Assembly (NCBI GenBank): GCA_027491075.1
Contig: JAIXWX010000034.1
Location: 310,001-374,000, forward strand
Source: Flavobacteriales bacterium
Lineage (GTDB): Bacteria; Bacteroidota; Bacteroidia; Flavobacteriales_D; Sanyastnellaceae
Direction: 5' to 3'
Length of the DNA: 64,000 nucleotides
Both the position numbers and the translations under genes were made by a program. Below the pieces are notes generated by a model that did no database searches, was not told the DNA's origin, and saw nothing but the letters and a program-made list of their open reading frames with translations. Every line of letters begins with the position of its first letter. Position 1 is the first letter of the stretch. Below are positions 15,696-24,437 of this stretch, one piece after another.

Positions 15696-17948
15696 ATGAA
15701 AGAAATGAATTTATCTTCAGCACTCGCCCCTGCCACTTTAGAGCAGGCTCAGGAAATGGGTCTCCGCGCCGATGAGTTTGATAAGATCATCGAGATTCTT
15801 GGTCGTACCCCGAATTTTACGGAAATGTGCGTGTATTCGGTCATGTGGTCGGAGCACTGTTCTTATAAAAACTCTATCAAATGGCTCAAGACGCTTCCAA
15901 AAGATGGCCCTCACATGTTGGTCAAGGCAGGAGAGGAGAATGCTGGCCTAGTGGATATAGGTGACGGATTAGGATGTGCATTTAAAATTGAATCGCACAA
16001 TCACCCATCGGCTATAGAGCCTTACCAAGGGGCTGCAACGGGAGTTGGAGGAATCAATAGAGATATATTTACCATGGGGGCCAGACCCATAGCTCAATTA
16101 AATTCTTTGCGTTTTGGGAAGTTGGATAATGCACGTACCAAGTGGTTGTTGGGTGGGGTTGTGAAAGGTATAGGTGATTACGGTAATGCTTTCGGAATTC
16201 CAATGGTAGGTGGTGAGGTTTATTTTGACGATAGTTATCAAGCGAATCCGTTGGTCAATGCCATGTCGGTAGGTCTTGTGAAAACTGGTAATATCATTTC
16301 TTCTAAAGCAAAAGGGGTGGGAAATCCAGTATTCATTGTTGGTTCGGCTACTGGAAAGGATGGAATTAAAGGTGCTTCTTTTGCCTCAAAAGATATCACA
16401 GAAGAATCAGCAAAAGATCTTCCAAGTGTACAAGTTGGAGACCCATTCCAAGAGAAATTACTTCTTGAGGCAACCTTAGAATTGGCCGAAACAGATACTA
16501 TCGCAGGCATGCAAGACATGGGTGCCGCAGGTATCACATGTTCTACTTCTGAAATGAGCGCTGGTGGAAATGTCGGGATGGATATTCATCTTGATCTGGT
16601 TCCTACCCGTCAGGATGGAATGTTGCCGTTTGAAATTCTTCTTTCTGAATCCCAAGAGCGCATGCTGATTGTGGTAAAAAAGGGTCAGGAAGAAACGGTG
16701 CAAAGGATTTTTGAAAAGTGGGATTTGCATGCTGTAAAAATTGGCGAAGTAACTGAAGGACCAGAAGTTCGTTATTTCATGAATGGCACATTGGTCGGCG
16801 AAATTCCAGCTAAAAGTCTTGTGTTGGGTGGAGGTGCTCCAGTATATGAAAGAGAATACAAGGAGCCCGCGTATTATAAAGAAGCGAAGAAGTTTTCCAT
16901 TGATCAGGTAAACGAGCCTGCTGATTACGTTGTTGTAGCTCGTCAATTGGTGGCACATCACAATATATGCTCCAAGAAGTGGGTATATGAACAATATGAC
17001 TCCATGGTAGGCACGGTGAATATGTCAACCAATAAACCTAGCGATGCCGCAGTGGTAAATGTTAAAGGCACCAACAAAGCATTGGCAATGTCTGTGGACT
17101 GCAACGGTAGATACGTGAATGCAGATCCAGAAGTGGGAACGATGATCGCTGTGTCGGAAGCTGCACGAAACATAGTTTGCAGCGGTGGAGAGCCTTCAGC
17201 AATTACCAACTGCCTCAATTTTGGAAACCCATACAACCCCGAAGTGTACTGGCAGTTTGTGGGGGCTATAAAAGGAATGGGAGCGGCCTGTAAGAAGTTT
17301 CAAACGCCCGTAACAGGAGGAAACGTAAGCTTCTACAATCAAACAGTGAACGAAGACGGTAGTGCAAAACCTGTATTCCCAACACCAACTATCGGAATGA
17401 TTGGTGTTTTAAAAGACAAATCACTTCAAACAACACTGGATTTTAAATACAAAGGGGATTTGATTTATTTGTTGGGAAATAGCTATGACGATATCAATTC
17501 TAGTGAGTATTTGTATTCCTATCACGGAGTAAAGAATTCTCCTGCACCTCATTTTAACTTGGACGAAGAGTTCAAGCTTCAAGAGTGCATGAAAGGACTT
17601 ATTCGAAACAATTATATCAGCGCTGCGCACGATGTTAGTGATGGTGGTCTTTTCGTTTCGCTGGTTGAAATGGGACTTCCAAATAGTTTGGGTTTTGATA
17701 TAGTTACCGATGGGGATATAAGAAAAGATGCCTTCTTATTTGGCGAATCACAAAGTAGAATTGTAGTAACGGTGGTAGAGGATTATGAGGACGAGTTTTT
17801 GGATTTCGTTGCAGAAAGCCAAGTGACGGTAATGCTTCTCGGTCACGTTACCAAGGGCCGCATGACAGTAGATGAGGAAAACTTCGGGTTTATTGAGGAC
17901 ATGCGTCATTTATATGAAGAAAGCATCGCAATGGAAATGGCTAAGTAA
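15696..17948 (+). CDS. purL: Phosphoribosylformylglycinamidine synthase, PurL subunit (small form)
   Basis: The 750-residue protein is full-length for the small PurL that works with separate PurS and PurQ, unlike the roughly 1,200-1,300-residue fused form found in many bacteria. It shows the AIR-synthase-like repeats with HNHPSAIEPYQGAATGVGGINRD near residue 100 and a matching CxxC-free second half (GGNVSFYNQT). It uses ATP and glutamine-derived ammonia to make FGAM in purine synthesis. purS and purQ are not in the window. PASTA, T9SS and rluD genes follow within six bases each. Confidence 0.93.
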   Translation: MKEMNLSSALAPATLEQAQEMGLRADEFDKIIEILGRTPNFTEMCVYSVMWSEHCSYKNSIKWLKTLPKDGPHMLVKAGEENAGLVDIGDGLGCAFKIESHNHPSAIEPYQGAATGVGGINRDIFTMGARPIAQLNSLRFGKLDNARTKWLLGGVVKGIGDYGNAFGIPMVGGEVYFDDSYQANPLVNAMSVGLVKTGNIISSKAKGVGNPVFIVGSATGKDGIKGASFASKDITEESAKDLPSVQVGDPFQEKLLLEATLELAETDTIAGMQDMGAAGITCSTSEMSAGGNVGMDIHLDLVPTRQDGMLPFEILLSESQERMLIVVKKGQEETVQRIFEKWDLHAVKIGEVTEGPEVRYFMNGTLVGEIPAKSLVLGGGAPVYEREYKEPAYYKEAKKFSIDQVNEPADYVVVARQLVAHHNICSKKWVYEQYDSMVGTVNMSTNKPSDAAVVNVKGTNKALAMSVDCNGRYVNADPEVGTMIAVSEAARNIVCSGGEPSAITNCLNFGNPYNPEVYWQFVGAIKGMGAACKKFQTPVTGGNVSFYNQTVNEDGSAKPVFPTPTIGMIGVLKDKSLQTTLDFKYKGDLIYLLGNSYDDINSSEYLYSYHGVKNSPAPHFNLDEEFKLQECMKGLIRNNYISAAHDVSDGGLFVSLVEMGLPNSLGFDIVTDGDIRKDAFLFGESQSRIVVTVVEDYEDEFLDFVAESQVTVMLLGHVTKGRMTVDEENFGFIEDMRHLYEESIAMEMAK

Positions 17949-17953
17949 GTAAT

Positions 17954-18742
17954 ATGGGATTTTTTGGATACTTGAAATCAAAAGAAGGAAAGCGTATTCT
18001 GCTTCGCTTGGTCGCCATCTACCTTGGTGTGCTTGTAACCGTTTGGGTGTTTCTCTGGTGGTATACCGATCACGGAAAGCAAGTCGCAGTTCCAGATCTG
18101 ACTAATTTGAGTTTGGAAGAAGCTACTGCGCTTTTGGAAGAGAAAGATCTCAGTATTCTGGTGGTAGATAGTATTTATGACCGCAAGTCGAAGGGTGGAA
18201 CTATTGTGGAGCAATCTCCAGCACCTGAGAGTAAAGTGAAGGAGGGGCGGCAGGTATTCGTAACAGTTTACCGCAAAGTGCCTCCTCAAGAAACGGTTAA
18301 CATTGCAGAAGGTGATTTTGCTCAAGTAGCAATTATTAAGTTAAAGAATAAAGGCCTTGACTTCGAAACGAAGTACGTTCCGAACAATAGTATGGTGGGA
18401 TCAGTGATTTCAATTACTTACAAGGGCAGAAAACTTCGAGTCGGAGATACAGTGCCCAGAGGTGATAAAGTGATCTTAACTGTGGGAGTTGCTACGGAAG
18501 AAAGTGTGCGTGTACCAGATTTATCCGGGTTGAGCTACCAACAGGCTATGTCTGTTTTGGATAGCCTCAACTTGATGGGACAAGCCTTTTTTATGTATGA
18601 TATACAATCTTCGACGGATTCTTCCGTTGGACGCGTCTGCACTCAGGACCCGCCATTTGATCCGGAAGGGCCAGGAGTGACACCAGGAAGAATCATTGAC
18701 TTCCGATTGTTCAATGGACCTTGCTCAGACACTATTCGTTAA
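17954..18742 (+). CDS. PASTA domain membrane protein
   Basis: A 262-residue protein with one N-terminal membrane helix (residues about 16-36) and three PASTA repeats. The repeats begin near VPDLTNLSLEEATALLEE, then a more divergent middle copy, then VPDLSGLSYQQAMSVLDS. PASTA domains bind cell-wall or glycan fragments, usually attached to PBPs or kinases. Here they stand alone, presumably in the periplasm. The gene lies between purL and rluD; in many Flavobacteria this protein is found next to a RluD-type synthase and ddl, and ddl is not seen here. Confidence 0.88.
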   Translation: MGFFGYLKSKEGKRILLRLVAIYLGVLVTVWVFLWWYTDHGKQVAVPDLTNLSLEEATALLEEKDLSILVVDSIYDRKSKGGTIVEQSPAPESKVKEGRQVFVTVYRKVPPQETVNIAEGDFAQVAIIKLKNKGLDFETKYVPNNSMVGSVISITYKGRKLRVGDTVPRGDKVILTVGVATEESVRVPDLSGLSYQQAMSVLDSLNLMGQAFFMYDIQSSTDSSVGRVCTQDPPFDPEGPGVTPGRIIDFRLFNGPCSDTIR

Positions 18743-18745
18743 AGT

Positions 18746-20614
18746 ATGAAATTTAAGCCTCTCTTTTTTCTCCTTGCGCTCATTTTACTGGTCTCATCAC
18801 ATTCTCTTTTTTCTCAAGAAACAGAAAGAGATTTGATGTTTGATGATGTTCAAAGGGAACGCTATGAAAAAGAAAAGGCATTTTCGAGGTCGGGGCAACG
18901 AGGAGGAGGATTGAATACTTTATCGCTTCCATTCTACGACGATTTTTCACGCATGAGTCTGCCTACATCTGATCCTGAAGCCAATCCTGATTGGCAGCGA
19001 TGGTCGGATGATGACGCCCGTATCAACAACACGTTTGCAATTCAACCGCTGACCATTGGAGTTGCGACTCTTGATGGTACAGATGGCGCGGGATATCCTT
19101 ACGACTATTCTGATCAATACGCTGAGGGCCCAGCGGACACGCTTACTTCCTTGCCATTGGATTTATTTGGATTTTCGGCTACCGATAACCTCTACTTGGT
19201 ATTTCACTATCAAGCTGGGGGGTTGGGCAACGCTCCCGAAGGGGAGGACAGTCTCTGGGTAGATTTCTACTCTCCTTTCGGAGAAGGACAGTGGTTTAGA
19301 AAATGGGCCGTTGGGGGAGGCTCGGGGATGAATACTTTTGAAAGGGTTTTTATTCCCATCAATGAACCCGAGTTCTTATTAACGGGTTTTCGTTTTCGTT
19401 TGAGAAATAGAGCCACCATTTCAGGAAGCTATGATATGTGGCATATCGACTACGTGCAAGTAGATCAAGCAATCGATCCCTTGACGTATAGTTATGATGA
19501 AGTGGCCATGCAACGACCAGTGCGTACTCTTTTAAATGTTTATACCGCCATGCCATGGACGCATTACCTAGCAAATCCAGGAGGACTCATGGCTGATAAT
19601 TTTGAATGGTATCAGAATAATCTTGGGGAGGATGAGAATATCGCTACAGGCTGGAGGTTTGCCAGCGATCTTGGAATTGACAATTTTCCAGCTCAGGATT
19701 TCAATCTTTCGGCGAATGGCTTCTCGTCATGGAGTCGAACAGGAAATTTGAATGGTTATTCCTACAACACGGCAATAAGTGAAACAGAAGCGACCTTTGC
19801 TTTTTCCGTATACCACAATCCTACGGATGCATTTCCTCAAAATGATACTACTACGCTGATTCAGGAGTTTTCCAATTATTATGCATACGATGACGGAACA
19901 GCAGAAAGAGCTTATGCTATCAACGGAGCTGGCAGCGAAGTGGCCTTGCGCTATCAAACCAATATTGAGGACACCTTATACGGGGTTCAGATTTATTGGA
20001 TACCATATGGCAATAACCCTGATGCATCTCCTTTCTTTCTTCGGTTAAGAACCGATGAGGGCGGACAACCGGGAGCTGAAATCATCGAGAATTTTACCTT
20101 TCATAGTCCGCAGTATTACCAAGAAGGAATGTACGAGCGCTTTACTTACTATCCATTGGATGAACCTGTGGCTGTAAATGGAACTTTCTATATTGGCTGG
20201 GTACAAAGTGATGATGTTTTATACAATGTTGGGAACGATAAAAACTTCGATAGTAACAGTGGTCGATTGTTTACAAAGGAGGTAAATGGCGGTTGGACAC
20301 CGACAACTATTACCGGTTCTTTGATGGTGCGCCCTGTTTTTAAGGCAGGTCTTCCAGCTCCTGTAAATACCGCCCAAACGGAGGAGTCAAGCGTGAAAGT
20401 TTATCCAAATCCAGCGCAAGAATGGGTGCGTGTAGAATCAGAGCAGATGGAGTCATTAGAATTATTAGATATCTACGGTCGATTGATTAAAACCGAACGT
20501 GCGCTCGGTAGTGCTCACCAAGTGGATATTTCTGAACTTTCTACAGGTAGCTATATTTTACGTACCCGCTTAAAAAATGGTACTTCCTCTTTCACCAAGC
20601 TCTTGATACGTTGA
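18746..20614 (+). CDS. Secreted T9SS cargo protein with type A sorting domain
   Basis: The 622-residue protein has a signal peptide (residues 1-24, cleavage after SLFSQ) and a C-terminal type A sorting domain starting about residue 550 (VKVYPNPAQEWVRVES ... DISELSTGSYILRTRL). The middle is beta-rich and resembles large, acidic, glycan- or surface-exposed regions, with jellyroll-like segments (SYDMWHIDYVQVD) but no recognisable catalytic triad. It should pass the inner membrane by Sec and the outer membrane by T9SS. The gene is squeezed between the PASTA and rluD genes with 3-4 base gaps. Confidence 0.85.
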   Translation: MKFKPLFFLLALILLVSSHSLFSQETERDLMFDDVQRERYEKEKAFSRSGQRGGGLNTLSLPFYDDFSRMSLPTSDPEANPDWQRWSDDDARINNTFAIQPLTIGVATLDGTDGAGYPYDYSDQYAEGPADTLTSLPLDLFGFSATDNLYLVFHYQAGGLGNAPEGEDSLWVDFYSPFGEGQWFRKWAVGGGSGMNTFERVFIPINEPEFLLTGFRFRLRNRATISGSYDMWHIDYVQVDQAIDPLTYSYDEVAMQRPVRTLLNVYTAMPWTHYLANPGGLMADNFEWYQNNLGEDENIATGWRFASDLGIDNFPAQDFNLSANGFSSWSRTGNLNGYSYNTAISETEATFAFSVYHNPTDAFPQNDTTTLIQEFSNYYAYDDGTAERAYAINGAGSEVALRYQTNIEDTLYGVQIYWIPYGNNPDASPFFLRLRTDEGGQPGAEIIENFTFHSPQYYQEGMYERFTYYPLDEPVAVNGTFYIGWVQSDDVLYNVGNDKNFDSNSGRLFTKEVNGGWTPTTITGSLMVRPVFKAGLPAPVNTAQTEESSVKVYPNPAQEWVRVESEQMESLELLDIYGRLIKTERALGSAHQVDISELSTGSYILRTRLKNGTSSFTKLLIR

Positions 20615-20618
20615 TGTT

Positions 20619-21674
20619 ATGTCGGTTCATGATGACGCAGAATTAGAAAACGAAGAAGAGTTATTTGAACACCACCGTATAGTCGCTGATGCAGGTCAAG
20701 GCATGGTGCGTCTGGATAAATTCTTAGTAGATCGATTAGAAAAAACCTCTCGGACACGCGTACAGGACGCTTGTGACAACGGCTTTGTTAAAGCTAACGG
20801 AGTGGCCGTGAAAAGCAGTTACAAAGTCAAACCTAAAGATGTCATTACGGTTGAAATGCCCTATCCAGTAAGAGAGATAGAGCTGATACCTGAAAATTTA
20901 CCGATTGAAATACTTTTTGAGGACGATGATATAATTGTCTTGAATAAAGCCGCTGGAATGGTCGTTCATCCAGGTCACGGAAACTATTCTGGTACTTTGG
21001 TAAATGCTGTTATGTATCACCTTCAGCAGGAGTCGTATAAAACGAAAAAAGAGCAAGCTCGTCCAGGTCTTGTGCATCGTTTGGATAAGTTGACTACGGG
21101 TGTAATGGTGATGGCCAAGAATGATTACGCGCTCGCCCATTTATCAAATCAGTTTTTTGAAAGAACCATAAACAGGAGGTATATCGCTCTTGTGTGGGGA
21201 GATGTAGAAAAGGATGGGACCATTATCGGAAACACCGGAAGAAGTGTTCAGGATAGGAAAGTATTTACAGTATTTCCAGACGGTTCCAACGGCAAACATG
21301 CCGTAACACATTATAAAGTACTGGAGCGTTTTGGGTATGTTACATTGGTAGAGTGTAAGTTAGAAACTGGAAGAACCCATCAGATCAGAGTGCACATGAA
21401 GTATATTGGGCATACATTATTTGGAGACCCAGAATACGGAGGTGATAAAATATTAAAGGGAACCACCTTTTCTAAGTACAAACAATTTATTGATAATTGT
21501 TTCAAATTGTTACCTCGTCAGGCGCTGCACGCGCGATTGCTAGAGTTTCATCATCCAAGAACTGGTGAGTGGTTGAGTTTTGAGAAGACTTATCCAGACG
21601 ATCTACATGAAGTGCTGGAAAAATGGCGCCGCTATACCCGCTCAACGGGTTCGGACGAAGAAGGAGGCCAATAA
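20619..21674 (+). CDS. rluD: RluA-family pseudouridine synthase (RluD type)
   Basis: A 351-residue enzyme with an N-terminal S4 RNA-binding domain (about residues 28-75) and a catalytic domain with D156 in LVHRLDKLTTGVMV. RluD makes pseudouridines in helix 69 of 23S rRNA. Size and S4 domain support RluD over RluA or RluC, though subfamily cannot be proven. Its last 43 bases overlap the convergent alpha/beta hydrolase gene. Confidence 0.88.
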   Translation: MSVHDDAELENEEELFEHHRIVADAGQGMVRLDKFLVDRLEKTSRTRVQDACDNGFVKANGVAVKSSYKVKPKDVITVEMPYPVREIELIPENLPIEILFEDDDIIVLNKAAGMVVHPGHGNYSGTLVNAVMYHLQQESYKTKKEQARPGLVHRLDKLTTGVMVMAKNDYALAHLSNQFFERTINRRYIALVWGDVEKDGTIIGNTGRSVQDRKVFTVFPDGSNGKHAVTHYKVLERFGYVTLVECKLETGRTHQIRVHMKYIGHTLFGDPEYGGDKILKGTTFSKYKQFIDNCFKLLPRQALHARLLEFHHPRTGEWLSFEKTYPDDLHEVLEKWRRYTRSTGSDEEGGQ

Positions 21675-22480
21675 CCTTGATTGGATAGAAAATCAATTCC
21701 TTCTGACTTAAGAGTTCTATGTCCTAATGGAGCGATTAAAATTCGAATGGAGGATTGGGAAAATTTTTTTAAGCGATCGCCGTACCGAGGAAGAATAATT
21801 GGATCTTTCTTTCCAAATACGATGGTAGTATGAAAAGGCGCATTGGAAAAAATCTTATCTAGATTAGGCCAGCACATTCGCAGAGCATTCCACACCTGAA
21901 AAATCATTGCAAGTCTTCGGTGGTCTTCCAATTGATAGGTCACAAATTTTGCTTTGTCTTTTGGGAGTAACTTCCATTTAGCAGCATAATTGACGATGCT
22001 TACACTGTTCTTAGCCTGTTTCAATGCGAACTTTAGAACTTTTCTACCCACCGCCCAATCATTGCCAAACCGGTACCAAGGAGATTTGTATAAACCGTCT
22101 GGTGAGAAAAGTGTAAGCGAGGAAATTCTTTTAGATAAAACTTCCGCGGTGACAAGAGCCATGCGGCCGCCGAGGCTATATCCTACAAGATGAAATCTCT
22201 TAACATTTTCGTTTCTCGTAATTCGCTCGATCATTTCCTTCCATTCCTGCTTTGAAATTGGTCGATTGGATCGTAAATTTTCGTTCCATTCTGACTCGCC
22301 ATGTCCTGGCAAATCAATTAAAATGACTCTAAAATGTGTTGATAAGTGATATATGACAAATTCAAGTTCTTCTTTTACATGGCCAAATCCATGAAATAGG
22401 AGCATGACTTCATCGCCGCTTCCCATTGTTTTGTAAGCCAGTTGAATACTTTGGTCAGAGGATTTAACAAATGAAGTCAT
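21632..22480 (-). CDS. Alpha/beta hydrolase
   Basis: A 282-residue alpha/beta hydrolase with oxyanion segment LFHGFGHVKEE, nucleophile S102 in the elbow GYSLGGRM, acid in VFGKKDPIILP and His in PLGHRTL. The substrate is unknown; family relatives include esterases and MenH-like lyases. The open frame extends 41 codons upstream, but I start at ATG 22480: homology begins there and a perfect -7 box lies five bases before it. It overlaps rluD tail to tail by 43 bases. Confidence 0.85.
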   Translation of the reverse strand: MTSFVKSSDQSIQLAYKTMGSGDEVMLLFHGFGHVKEELEFVIYHLSTHFRVILIDLPGHGESEWNENLRSNRPISKQEWKEMIERITRNENVKRFHLVGYSLGGRMALVTAEVLSKRISSLTLFSPDGLYKSPWYRFGNDWAVGRKVLKFALKQAKNSVSIVNYAAKWKLLPKDKAKFVTYQLEDHRRLAMIFQVWNALRMCWPNLDKIFSNAPFHTTIVFGKKDPIILPRYGDRLKKFSQSSIRILIAPLGHRTLKSEGIDFLSNQGYWPPSSSEPVERV

Positions 22481-22485
22481 CGAGT

Positions 22486-22493
22486 CAAAGGTA
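22486..22493 (-). promoter_or_regulatory. Bacteroidetes -7 box (TACCTTTG) for the hydrolase gene
   Basis: A perfect TAnnTTTG box five bases before ATG 22480 on the minus strand. Transcription would start essentially at the start codon, and the element decides the start against the 41-codon-longer frame. Confidence 0.55.
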
Positions 22494-22556
22494 TAATGAT
22501 TAGGACTTTTCTCTTGACGTTGCGATGTTGAAAATAAGATAAGCCAAACAAAATGT

Positions 22557-22571
22557 GTGTATTCTATACAC
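22557..22571. promoter_or_regulatory. Palindrome GTGTAT-TCT-ATACAC, possible operator
   Basis: A perfect 6-base inverted repeat with a 3-base centre sits in the 126-base divergent gap between the hydrolase and ThiF-type genes, 35 bases before the ThiF ATG. It is too short to be a terminator and has the size of a repressor or activator half-site pair. No -7 box was found for the ThiF gene, so an activator-dependent promoter is possible. This is inference. Confidence 0.35.
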
Positions 22572-22606
22572 TTAAGTTTATGCTTTATAATCCGTGAAGA
22601 CATTCA

Positions 22607-23716
22607 ATGAAGGAGGAGCTTGCACAATTATTGGGAAACCGAAGAACTCAGGACACTGGAGAAGATAACGTTTCTTTTTTCCGTCTTGAGGATGATCGGG
22701 ATACGCACTTATTGGATGCGCTTCTCAAAGGAAACGTTTCCATAAAAGTGCTTTCCATGATAGAGTCTCAAATGAGAGATTTAATCAAGTTGGAGCACCC
22801 GCAAATGAGATTGGGTGAGGCGGAGTATCAATCATTGTTGAACGAAAAATTGGCAGGACGAAGGATAGAGGAGTACGGTGTGTGGATTTATTATCCTTGG
22901 TCTAGGAGGTTGGTTCAATGTTTAGATGAAGAGGAATTTATTAGAGTACGCACCATTCGAAACCGATACAAAATTACACAGGAAGAGCAGGAGTTAATGC
23001 GAAGCAAGGTGATTGGTATCGTTGGTCTTAGTGTTGGACAAAGTGCCGCCCTGAGTCTGGCGATGGAGAGAGTGGCAGGTGAGATTCGTATTGCTGATTT
23101 CGATTTGTTAGAATTAAGCAATTTAAATAGAATTAGAACGGGTGTCCATCAGTTGGGGCTCCAGAAGACGGCAATAGTTAAAAGAGAAATTCTGGAGATT
23201 GATCCATTTATCAAAGTCAGAGTTTTTTCAGAAGGACTGCATAAGGGTAATATGGAAGATTTCTTTGAGGCCAATGGGCCAATTGATCTTCTGGTGGAGG
23301 AGTGCGATAGCCCGGATATTAAAGTTTTAGCCCGTAAGTATTGCAAAGCCCATGGCATTCCAGTGCTCATGGAAACGAGTGACAGAAGCATGTTGGATGT
23401 GGAGCGTTATGATTTGGATCCAGACTATCCCATCTTGCATGGTCTAATTTCAGAGGAGTTTTTGAATGTTACAGATTGGACGGAAGACCTCAAAAGAACC
23501 ATAGCCATGCAGTCCATTGATATTTCAAAAGCATCCGAAAGAGGCGTGGCTTCATTAGAAGAAATCGGAAAGTCTATAACTACTTGGCCACAGTTAGCCA
23601 CGGATGTGATTGCAGGTGGAGCTATTGTGGCCATTGCAGCGAAAATGATCTTTCTCAACCAAGGTATTAATTCATCTAGAACCTATGTCGATATCCCGTC
23701 AATTATTAGTAAATAA
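22607..23716 (+). CDS. E1-like ThiF/MoeB-fold adenylyltransferase (Rv1355c-like)
   Basis: The 369-residue protein has a helical N-terminal part (about 1-130) and an E1-like Rossmann domain. Visible ATP-site residues are the G-rich loop IGIVGLSVGQSA (136-147), D164/D166 in RIADFDLLELSNLNR, R175, K187 and the EECDSPD segment. It lacks the CxxC zinc pairs of ThiF and MoeB. E1-like enzymes adenylate a C-terminal carboxylate of a small protein or peptide. The N-terminal part recalls the Rv1355c family, whose members often carry a nitroreductase domain that is absent here. It overlaps the next acyltransferase gene by 32 bases. Confidence 0.75.
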   Translation: MKEELAQLLGNRRTQDTGEDNVSFFRLEDDRDTHLLDALLKGNVSIKVLSMIESQMRDLIKLEHPQMRLGEAEYQSLLNEKLAGRRIEEYGVWIYYPWSRRLVQCLDEEEFIRVRTIRNRYKITQEEQELMRSKVIGIVGLSVGQSAALSLAMERVAGEIRIADFDLLELSNLNRIRTGVHQLGLQKTAIVKREILEIDPFIKVRVFSEGLHKGNMEDFFEANGPIDLLVEECDSPDIKVLARKYCKAHGIPVLMETSDRSMLDVERYDLDPDYPILHGLISEEFLNVTDWTEDLKRTIAMQSIDISKASERGVASLEEIGKSITTWPQLATDVIAGGAIVAIAAKMIFLNQGINSSRTYVDIPSIISK

Positions 23717-24437
23717 AATTCTCGAGGAAACCCGCAAGGTGGAGCGTCCGGATAAAATTCGGATTCGCGCATTTCGCGCGCTGGATGATGTGCAGGCGAG
23801 TATTAAGTTTCACAAAGGCCATAGTGATGTGCTTGGGGCTTATGGGATTAGAGGACTAACAACACTTAACCCCGTTTGGATAGACGATGAAAATGTGTAT
23901 GTGATTCTTGTGGAATCTTTAGATGGGAAGCACGTTTATGGGGGGGCGAGAGTTCAAATTTCATCTCCAAATACCGAATTACCCATAGAATCGGGCATCG
24001 GATACCTCGATGGGAGTATTCATGAAATTGTAAAACAGCACAGAGAAAACGGAGGTGTGGCTGAAATTTGCGGACTTTGGAATAGCCCTGTAGTCGCAGG
24101 AATGGGGATTGGTAGCACTTTTAGTATTCGCAGTAGTTTTGCTTATGCCTCAAAATTACCCATTACGTCTATGTTCGCTCTTTGCAGTCCATACACTTAC
24201 AGAATGGCCGGCGGTTTTGGATTCACGAAATTAAAGTCGATGGGAAATGAAGGGGTGTTTCCGTATCCAGATGAAAAGAATACTGCCATTGTAACGTTTC
24301 AACCCAATATTGAAGAAATGACCGGAGCAAGTGAAGAGGAGAGAACTTTTATCTTTAATCTGCGTAAGAATCCCGTACAAATCATTGCTGAGGATGTCGG
24401 AAAGCCTAACCCTATTGAGGTTCACTACCATTTATAG
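23685..24437 (+). CDS. GNAT-fold acyltransferase (FeeM/LuxI-like in outline)
   Basis: The 250-residue protein looks like the N-acyl amino acid synthase/autoinducer-synthase branch of GNAT folds. It has an N-terminal Arg-rich helix (KIRIRAFRALDDVQ), a strand pair (VYVILVESLDGKHVYGGARVQ), a Glu-containing segment (GGVAEICGLWNSPVVAGMGIG) comparable to the ExxR region of LuxI/FeeM, and a long C-terminal helix-strand unit (SYAYASKLPITSMFALCSPYTYRMAGGFGF approximated). The usual Arg after the Glu is not obvious, so acyl-homoserine lactone synthesis is not claimed. Both neighbours overlap it, pointing to tight co-expression. Confidence 0.55.
   Translation: MSISRQLLVNKILEETRKVERPDKIRIRAFRALDDVQASIKFHKGHSDVLGAYGIRGLTTLNPVWIDDENVYVILVESLDGKHVYGGARVQISSPNTELPIESGIGYLDGSIHEIVKQHRENGGVAEICGLWNSPVVAGMGIGSTFSIRSSFAYASKLPITSMFALCSPYTYRMAGGFGFTKLKSMGNEGVFPYPDEKNTAIVTFQPNIEEMTGASEEERTFIFNLRKNPVQIIAEDVGKPNPIEVHYHL

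Noticed and set aside
15696-17948. Truncated purL
   Set aside because: 750 residues is the full length of the small PurL type that works with PurS and PurQ; no frameshift or missing domain is seen.
23685-24437. Acyl-homoserine lactone synthase (LuxI)
   Set aside because: The GNAT outline is similar but the conserved Arg after the Glu and the N-terminal Trp/Asp pattern of LuxI are not recognisable, so only a GNAT-fold acyltransferase is claimed.
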